Source: Baffinella frigidus (Eukaryota; Cryptophyceae; Cryptomonadales; Baffinellaceae). Taken from it: DNA of 11,898 nt. Each line of letters opens with the position of its first letter. Within the stretch, counting starts at the first letter, position 1. Of this stretch, positions 7,574-11,898 are shown one piece after another. Position numbers and translations under genes: made by a program. The notes under the pieces are model-generated. The model saw only the letters and a program-made list of their open reading frames with translations, made no database searches and was not told where the DNA came from. The DNA lies in contig MU646325.1 of NCBI GenBank assembly GCA_026770585.1, forward strand, positions 13,237-25,134, written 5' to 3'.

Positions 7574-7724
7574 GGGGGGTAGGGTGGGGGCGGCGGTGGG
7601 GGGGGGGGAGAAAGAAATAGAGAGAGCGAGAGAGACATTGAGGCATGACGGGAGGGATAGAGAGTGAAGGATGGAGGGAGGGAGAGAGAGGGAGACAGAG
7701 ACAGAGACAGAGACAGAGAGCAAG
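7574..7724 (+). repeat. Purine-rich low-complexity tract with GAGACA microsatellite
   Basis: The + strand is almost entirely G and A, including G11-like runs near 7599-7609, GAGAGA stretches and four GAGACA units at 7692-7715. The complementary strand reads as Ser/Leu/Val low-complexity peptide, which is not a gene signal. Such tracts can form triplexes. Confidence 0.85.
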
Positions 7725-7752
7725 TTCCGTTCTACAAGCGTAGAATACATTG

Positions 7753-7794
7753 CTGCGTCCTCTGCGTCAGGCCCAGTCAACTTCTTGCCCACCG
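7753..7794 (-). repeat. Dispersed GKKL-type repeat, copy 1
   Basis: On the minus strand this stretch could read GKKLTGPDAEDA. Closely related sequence occurs at 9852-9900 and 10226-10276. All three are in the same orientation and share the + strand core TCCTC-GCGTCAGG-CCAG-CAA-TTCTTGCCC. The reading frame is preserved between copies, but no complete gene surrounds any of them. Confidence 0.5.
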
Positions 7795-7844
7795 TAGAAC
7801 TGCATGCTGGTACGAATCGTGTGATTTGACGGAGCACTTGAGTG

Positions 7845-7997
7845 TTAAGGGCTCGTCGTCCTCGCCCCACTCGGTACGCTCAATCTTCGAAGCAAGGGCC
7901 CTCGAAAATCCGAGCCGCACTTGTCCTGCAGGCGCAGGACGACCACCCGGTTCTCCTCGCGCCAGGAGTCCCAGGCTTCATTTCCTCCGATTACTGA
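7845..7997 (-). other. Possible exon fragment, minus strand (weak)
   Basis: The 60 bases 7920-7979 read on the minus strand as EAWDSWREENRVVVLRLQDK with nearly all codons ending in G or C, resembling the codon bias of the supported exons. The frame has no ATG and is closed by stops at 7998-8000 and 7845-7847. Splicing would be required, and no strong splice sites are obvious. The + strand is also fairly G/C-ending in one frame here, so this may be chance. A 7-bp hairpin, GTCCTGC/GCAGGAC, lies at 7923-7940. Confidence 0.15.
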
Positions 7998-7999
7998 TT

Positions 8000-8640
8000 A
8001 CTGAATTTATTAAAGAGGGTTCGCCGTTATTGCCTAACCCGTGCCATCACCAGACTATGATCGGTCCATTTTATACCCCGCTCAGTCTGTCTCCGAGGGA
8101 TGCTCCCCGAAGATTGGCGCGGATGAAGTAAACGACGAAGGAGAGGTTTGGTAGGTCCACGAGTTTTGATAGACTTAACAGCCTGGTCTCATCGATATAG
8201 ACCTATCATTCCGGGCGGGGTCGGGTTCTTGAAAAAGGGAGGAGTTGTATTGGTTAACCGCTCATCCGATCGGTTAGCCAATCCAACTCAGGTCGGCTCC
8301 TTCAGGGAGCCGACTCCTCCATCCGGCTGTATGTGGTTGAATTTACCCCGTGGCTATTCCGCGATGGTTGTACCACATTTGACCTTCCAAGACTCATGCC
8401 TCCACCTCTCATAGGTTTGACATTCCAGAGAGGCACTTGGTGGGGCATGCCATAAGGTCCTGTGGACCTTCTTCTGAGTCGTCTGCATGTATGCATGTGT
8501 GGCTTAAAGAACCTTGGCCTGCAAGGTTCCACTCATTCTATCGTTGGTTCATGATTGTCGGCTGTTCGTCTCACCTGATGTAGGGTTTTGGGCGGCGTTT
8601 GTATTCTGGACCCCCCTGAGGGTCCTTATTTAGATAGCCT
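8000..8640. other. Intergenic region with small hairpins
   Basis: No gene is supported. Visible hairpins are ATTGGTTAACCG/CGGTTAGCCAAT at about 8249-8282 (11 of 12 paired), a perfect 9-bp stem GTCGGCTCC-TTCAG-GGAGCCGAC at 8292-8314, and AAGGTCC-TGT-GGACCTT at 8454-8470. The last shares its GGACCTT word with the palindromes near 11185 and 11400. Confidence 0.5.
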
Positions 8641-8745
8641 TAGGGCCGGTTCTCACGGAGCTTTCCCGGCATTCCGAGATAGCCCTCTACGAGCTCGTAC
8701 CATTTCCTGGTACTAATTTTACAATCACCACTTGTATTCCCTTTC

Positions 8746-8820
8746 CCGGGATTGGAATGGCCGGATTTTCTTGAAGCGACTAGATGGACCGAGCAGAAAA
8801 TCCGGCCATTCCAATCCCGG
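8746..8820. mobile_element. Perfect 26-bp inverted repeat
   Basis: 8746-8771 (CCGGGATTGGAATGGCCGGA and on) is the exact reverse complement of 8795-8820, separated by 23 bases. Related words GGAATGGCC, GCCGGTTCTCACG (8645-8657) and CCCGGCATTCC (8665-8675) recur in the fold-back at 9314-9546, so both belong to one repeat family. Open frames through it on both strands are mirror artefacts of the palindrome. Confidence 0.75.
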
Positions 8821-9032
8821 CCATTCCACATGCCAAAAGTGAATCAACTTTTGTATCGATGCAACCTCGCACCGATTGGATCATTTCCAATTCAAGGCAG
8901 ATCCGGAAACTCAGCCGACCGCCTAAAGTTTTGGATATTCACACACACGGTAGGAAACGTGATCGTGGGCCCCGATGGCCCCCAGGAGTTAAGGCGGGCC
9001 CACGGGGCGGGGTTTGCTCGCACCATCGATCT

Positions 9033-9144
9033 GAATAGCTGAGAGGGACGCCCGCGGCGCCGCGCGTCTGATGATGCGTCTAACTTTCACGGGCCCCCCT
9101 TGGGGGGCCCGTGAGCCCCGTGGGACCCGCCGCGCCCATGGGCG
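9033..9144. other. Cluster of GC-rich perfect palindromes
   Basis: Three perfect dyads lie within about 90 bases: CGCGGCGCCGCG at 9053-9064, a 13-bp stem TCACGGGCCCCCC (9087-9099) pairing with GGGGGGCCCGTGA (9102-9114), and CGCCCATGGGCG at 9133-9144. No T-tract follows, so a bacterial-type terminator is not indicated. Confidence 0.7.
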
Positions 9145-9313
9145 GATGCCCCCAAAGTCAAAACACCGTTTTACTACAAATGATGAATTGGTTGATTAGA
9201 TGGACTTTCGGGAGTTGAGTCAATTTTAACAACTTTTGGCCTGTTTCACAACTTCCCAGAACAAATGGCTCAATGACCGGACCAATTTGCCTTTCCAGGA
9301 ATGCGTCCATCTA

Positions 9314-9546
9314 TTCCGTCGGGAAGCGTACAAATTCCGGCTTTGGAATGGCCGGGATTGCCTTTCCAGGAATTTCCGTGAGAACCGGGCCTTACTAATT
9401 AAGGTGACCTGTTGAAAAGCTTTAAGGTGACCTGCCCCTTTACCCCCTAAGATCCCTTTACCCCCTAAGCCCGGTTCTCACGAAAATTCTGGAATGTGCT
9501 CGTATTTGCAATCGCATTACCGGATTTTGTACGCTTCCCGACGAAA
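9314..9546. mobile_element. Fold-back element with conserved 27-bp ends
   Basis: The outer arms 9314-9340 and 9520-9546 pair at 25 of 27 positions (core CGTCGGGAAGCGTACAAA). Inner arms 9371-9393 and 9467-9488 pair through CGTGAGAACCGGGC. The middle of each arm has diverged. The loop (9394-9466) has a tandem AAGGTGACCTG (9400-9410, 9424-9434) and a tandem CCCTTTACCCCCTAAG (9436-9451, 9454-9469). The layout is that of a non-autonomous inverted-repeat element with better-conserved ends. The 16-mer TTGCCTTTCCAGGAAT occurs at 9287-9302 and again inside at 9358-9373. Confidence 0.7.
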
Positions 9547-9555
9547 TAGAAAGAC

Positions 9556-9655
9556 GCTAACCAACCCACCCACCCACCAACCCCCACCCACCCCTTTCCT
9601 AAACCTCAACCCTGAACCCTGAACCCTAAACCCCAAACCCCAAACCCTGAACCAG
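9556..9655 (+). repeat. C-rich and telomere-like repeats upstream of the 3' exons
   Basis: CCCACCCA-type units (about 9565-9592) pass into CCCTGAA, CCCTAAA and CCCCAAA units. The block ends in GAACCAG immediately before coding-like sequence, so telomere-like repeat would form the end of the preceding intron, if that exon boundary is right. Confidence 0.75.
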
Positions 9656-10451
9656 TACGGCGCGTCCGCCATCGGCGACTTCGGCGGCCTCAACTCCGAC
9701 AAGGTAAACCATCCCTCAAGTGGCGAGTAGCCTCATACGCCCTACCGTAGGGCCCTAGGACCTGCCTCTTGGCCGTCAAATTTGACTGCTTCGCCACTTA
9801 AGGGATAACCATACGCCACAACCTCTCAGCCCTCAACCCTCAACCGTCCTTGGCGTCCTCTCCGTGAGGCTCAGTCAACTTCTTCTTGCCCGCCGCACCC
9901 ATCCAGAATCCCTTAGTGGCGAGTAGGCTCATACGCCCTACCATAGGGCCCTAGGACCTGCCTATCACCTCTGAGGCGTCAAATTTGACTGCCTCGCCAC
10001 TTAAGGGATAACGATACAACACACACTTTCAACCCTCAACCCTCAACCATCCACCAAACGCCACAAACCTCAACCCTCAACCCTCAACCGTTCACCATAC
10101 GCCACACACCTCAACCTTCAACCCTCAACCTTTCACCATACGCCACGCACCTCAACCTTCAACCCTCAACCATTTACCTTACGCCACAAACTCTTAGCCC
10201 TCAACCCTCAACCCTCAACCGTCCTCAACGTCCTCCGCGTCAGGTCCAGCCAATTTCTTGCCCGCCGCACCCAGCCAGAAAATCCGCGGGGCCATGAAAT
10301 CCCTCTGACGTGTGATGCCCCGCCCCTGCAGGTTGTCGCGGACCACTCGATCTTCGGCTCCTACGGCGTGGACGACTCCAACTACGACGCCACGTCCACC
10401 TCGAAGATCACGCCGTGCGAGGGCACCGCCGGCTCCGTGTGCCGCGGTTAA
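9656..10451 (+). CDS. 3' end of a spliced gene, unknown product (two exons visible)
   Basis: Exon a (9656-9703) encodes YGASAIGDFGGLNSDK and follows an AG; the sequence then reads AAG|GTAAAC, a good splice donor. Exon b (10332-10451) follows CCCCTGCAG and encodes VVADHSIFGSYGVDD, a Thr/Ser-rich stretch and PCEGTAGSVCRG before the stop TAA at 10449-10451. Both exons use almost only G/C-ending codons, both are in phase 0, and the intron is 628 bases with GT-AG ends. The C-terminal 55 residues are rich in Gly, Ser and Asp, and two cysteines eight apart could form a disulfide, as in a secreted protein. I do not recognise the family. Upstream exons were not found, so the gene either extends further left across repeats or is a 5'-truncated remnant. 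AATAAA lies 93 bases past the stop. Confidence 0.6.
9712..9805. mobile_element. Small inverted-repeat element, family C copy 1
   Basis: The ends TCCCTCAAGTGGCGA and TCGCCACTTAAGGGA are inverted repeats with one mismatch. The interior contains CGCCCTACCGTAGGGCCCTAGGACCTGCCT and GTCAAATTTGAC, the latter a perfect 12-base palindrome. It is closely matched by 9909-10008. Flanks TAAACCA (left) and TAACCA (right) might be remains of a target duplication, but that is uncertain. Confidence 0.7.
9852..9908 (-). repeat. Dispersed GKKL-type repeat, copy 2
   Basis: On the minus strand this reads GAAGKKKLTEPHGEDAKDG, then a stop formed by the adjacent GGTTGAGGG minisatellite. It corresponds to 10226-10276 and 7753-7794, and carries one extra lysine codon. 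Confidence 0.5.
9909..10008. mobile_element. Small inverted-repeat element, family C copy 2
   Basis: The ends TCCCTTAGTGGCGA and TCGCCACTTAAGGGA match copy 1 at 9712-9805. The interior blocks CTCATACGCCCTACC, TAGGGCCCTAGGACCTGCCT and GTCAAATTTGACTGC are shared, with a short different segment between them. The CCGTAGGGCCCTAGG word also occurs in the fold-back near 10816-10830. Confidence 0.7.
10226..10276 (-). repeat. Dispersed GKKL-type repeat, copy 3
   Basis: On the minus strand this reads GAAGKKLAGPDAEDVEDG and then a TGA. Like copy 2 it abuts a GGTTGAGGG minisatellite on its minus-strand 3' side, so repeat and minisatellite were probably duplicated together. Confidence 0.5.
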
Positions 10452-10543
10452 TTCTTCGGCCCCGGTCTCAGCTCAAGGCGTAGCTTCTGAGCTTAGCGGG
10501 TGTTCAAAGAACGGAATATATCTGTTTCGTCCTCACTTTAACA

Positions 10544-10549
10544 AATAAA
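10544..10549 (+). promoter_or_regulatory. Possible polyadenylation signal
   Basis: AATAAA lies 93 bases downstream of the TAA at 10449-10451 and is followed by an A-rich stretch. It fits the 3' end of the spliced gene, though the use of AATAAA in this organism is not known. Confidence 0.45.
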
Positions 10550-10559
10550 AAATGTGAAA

Positions 10560-10765
10560 AAAATTCCCGCGATACAGTAGGGATGCCTCCCTCGTGATGA
10601 GTCGAGACCCCTCAAAAATCCTCGACGCCCGAAACATACCTCACTCATATGAGAGCACATGCGTGCATAGATTGGGCTGAAGCGTTAACAGTCCGGCCAT
10701 GAGTACGGGATGTTTTGGGGGGGGTACCTCAACGATGCCAGATTTTTTCGAAGGATAAAGGGATA
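10560..10765. other. Intergenic stretch
   Basis: No gene is seen. CATACCTCACTCATATGAG at about 10635-10653 resembles the arm of the fold-back that follows, and may be a solo arm fragment. A G8 run precedes GGTACCTC near 10717-10729. Confidence 0.4.
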
Positions 10766-10893
10766 CATGTACCTCGCTCATAAGAAACTGCCCCCCCCCT
10801 AGCTAGCTAGGACCACCGTAGGGCCCTAGGCATACATGCAGACCTACTGTAGGGTCCTGAGGGGAGGCGGTTTCTTATGAGTGAGGTACCCCT
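10766..10893. mobile_element. 128-bp fold-back element
   Basis: The left arm 10766-10800 (core TACCTCGCTCATAAGAAACTGCC) pairs with the right arm 10860-10893 (core GGCGGTTTCTTATGAGTGAGGTA) with few mismatches. Weaker pairing continues inward between CTAGGACCACCGTAGGG (10808-10823) and CTACTGTAGGGTCCTGAG (about 10844-10861). The right end GGTACCCCTGTAG is an exact 13-base match to the right end of family A member 1 (2916-2928). Confidence 0.65.
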
Positions 10894-10956
10894 GTAGCGG
10901 ACTTTTCGAAGACTTTTCGATGCGGGGGAGTGTGTGTCAAGATTATATTCCTCAGG

Positions 10957-11184
10957 TTATGAGGCTGTGCTTGGAGCCCTTCTAGTTTGCCATGTACTGT
11001 AAATGTGAATTACCCTCGATACAGGTCCAAGATAGGCCCTTGCAGTCTGGGGTTGAGTGATACAAAAGCCTGTGAGCCTTACTGAAACGAGCCCGCCTTT
11101 GAGGCAGCAGGCTTGCAAGAGCGGAGGTGAGGGTGCTACAGGGGTACAGGGGTATCTGGGCCATGAGAAACCATTACAGTGTGC
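10957..11184. other. Intergenic stretch, no supported gene
   Basis: Open frames on the minus strand of 60-83 codons lack coding bias and recognisable motifs. GGGGTACAGGGGTATC at 11142-11157 is the reverse complement of the GATACCCCTGTAC end word found at 11669-11681. Confidence 0.4.
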
Positions 11185-11472
11185 GGACCTTGAATAATCA
11201 AGGTCCACAGAAAACGAGTGTGTGGACCTTGAATGTGGACCTTAGATTATCTGGTCAAAAAGTGCCGTCTTCGATTTTTTGGGGGTCGTAAAAGTGCCTT
11301 TTCGACCCTTTTCGACCCGATAATTCGCCAGCTCCATTCTCCGGGGGGGTAAGCGATGTCGGGCCAGATGTTTTTCGCTGTATCAAGGTCTGCAAAACAA
11401 TTTCTGTGGACCTTGAATAATTGAGGTCCATAGAAAACAAGTCAGTGTGCGGACCTCAAATAATTAAGGTCC
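11185..11472. repeat. Repeated GGACCTT palindromes
   Basis: GGACCTTGA-ATAA-TCAAGGTCC at 11185-11206 is a perfect 9-bp hairpin. Related dyads lie at 11405-11431 (TGGACCT/AGGTCCA) and 11451-11472 (GGACCT/AGGTCC), and two direct half-units at 11221-11243. Units are joined by AGAAAACGAGTGTG or AGAAAACAAGTCAGTGTG linkers, so a whole cassette was duplicated. Between them, 11244-11400 has a tandem CCTTTTCGAC (about 11299-11318). Confidence 0.7.
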
Positions 11473-11530
11473 ACATCGGAGTAACCAGTATGCGACCTGC
11501 TATTCTCTTCGATTAAGGGCTGTACTTACG

Positions 11531-11681
11531 AACACAGACCGGATTTGGCCCCCCCGTTTTCTTAAATTAGAACCAGAGGGTGACTGAATCTTGCGTTCCG
11601 TCAACCCTCTGGTGCTAATTTAAGAAAACAGACACCGACCGATGTCGGAGCATCCGTGTTCTGCCCAGATACCCCTGTACT
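11531..11681. mobile_element. Fold-back element, family A member 3
   Basis: The arm 11556-11583 (GTTTTCTTAAATTAGAACCA and on) pairs with 11600-11629, with one mismatch and one single-base gap over about 29 bases, around a 16-base loop holding GAATCTTGCGT. It is preceded by GACCGGATTTGGCCCC and followed by ACCGACC, GTGTTCT and GATACCCCTGTAC, in the same order as member 1 at 2769-2936. This is the best-preserved stem of the family. Confidence 0.65.
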
Positions 11682-11898
11682 CACACTACTACTCCCACAA
11701 ATGCCCCCCCGCATGCCTGACAACTACGACACCAAGATGGCGGAATGCCAGCACACAGTTTGAGCGCGATTTGACAAGTACATTACTCCACCCCACCACA
11801 GCACCCTCTCCTCTCTCTCACGTCAGAGTCAACCTAGACACCCCCTACCTATCATACAGCAAACGCTTCCTGCGCGGCCACAGGCCACATCACCCCCC
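11682..11898. other. Right end of window, unassigned
   Basis: C-rich, mixed sequence. An ATG at 11713 opens a 16-codon frame ending in TGA at 11761-11763, too short to call. CTCTCCTCTCTCTCACG near 11808-11822 is a pyrimidine tract. Confidence 0.35.

Larger units (their letters stand above)
9828..10215 (+). repeat. CCCTCAA minisatellites with about 55-bp higher-order unit
   Basis: CCCTCAA units occur at about 9828-9846 and 10028-10215. In the second stretch a compound unit of CACCATACGCCACACACCTC plus two to three CCCTCAA-type heptamers repeats about four times, from about 10045 to 10215. The same CCCTCAA heptamer forms the perfect array at 1710-1772. Confidence 0.8.
9704..10331 (+). other. 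Repeat-filled intron of the 3' gene
   Basis: The GTAAAC donor and CTGCAG acceptor frame 628 bases. The interior holds two copies of a small inverted-repeat element, two copies of the GKKL-type repeat, and several CCCTCAA minisatellite stretches. Nearly all of its length is accounted for by repeats. Confidence 0.55.

Noticed and set aside
7475-8131. Open frames across the purine tract on both strands
   Set aside because: Low-complexity translation; only the short repeated GKKL block and a weak exon-like segment merit a note.
9087-9114. Rho-independent terminator
   Set aside because: No T-tract follows the stem and the context is eukaryotic.
10312-10548. 78-codon open frame beginning at an ATG near the 3' exon
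   Set aside because: It is out of frame with the exon at 10332-10451, which has better codon bias, a splice acceptor and a sensible stop.
11713-11763. Start of a coding region (MPDNYDTKMAECQHTV)
   Set aside because: Only 16 codons before a stop and no convincing splice donor inside.

Overview
This looks like the left end of a eukaryotic nuclear chromosome: a telomere/subtelomere followed by a repeat-dominated, gene-poor region. The first bases are Arabidopsis-type telomere repeats (CCCTAAA on the + strand), the orientation expected at a left chromosome end. Two short stretches have coding character, with strongly G/C-ending codons; one has a canonical GT-AG intron and a polyadenylation signal after its stop. 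There are no bacterial operons, Shine-Dalgarno sites, CRISPR arrays, rRNAs or tRNAs that I can recognise. TTTAGGG telomeres occur in plants and green algae, cryptophytes, chlorarachniophytes, many alveolates and oomycetes. From sequence alone I would say a GC-rich microbial eukaryote, probably an alga or other protist, and cannot name the species.

Layout. 1-125 is telomere repeat. 126-1170 is a degenerate subtelomeric module in about five copies, mixed with CCCCTCA variant arrays. 748-890 and 1293-1438 are two copies of a second module that carry hairpins at the same position but with different stem sequences. 1605-2005 is a mixed interstitial telomere-like block with nine perfect CCCTCAA units. 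2005-3790 has no convincing gene but holds one member of a fold-back (inverted-repeat) element family. 4100-4749 is the best gene in the window, an exon for a protein with a U1/matrin-type C2H2 zinc finger. 4750-5918 holds a 7-bp minisatellite, a perfect 17-bp hairpin and dispersed repeat fragments. 5919-6730 has telomere-like repeats in the opposite orientation (TTTAGGG), split by a long AT microsatellite. 6730-9600 is intergenic with several fold-backs, a 31-bp exact direct repeat, a purine tract, a perfect 26-bp inverted repeat, a GC-rich palindrome cluster and a 233-bp fold-back element. 9656-10451 is the 3' part of a spliced gene whose 628-bp intron contains two copies of a small inverted-repeat element and many CCCTCAA minisatellite units. 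10452-11898 holds a 128-bp fold-back, repeated palindromes around GGACCTT, and another member of the fold-back family.

The two genes show no functional link. The main biology here is repeat biology: telomere-variant arrays and several families of short inverted-repeat elements, probably non-autonomous and MITE-like. No transposase is visible. Most open frames in the window overlap repeats or hairpins and are not supported as genes.
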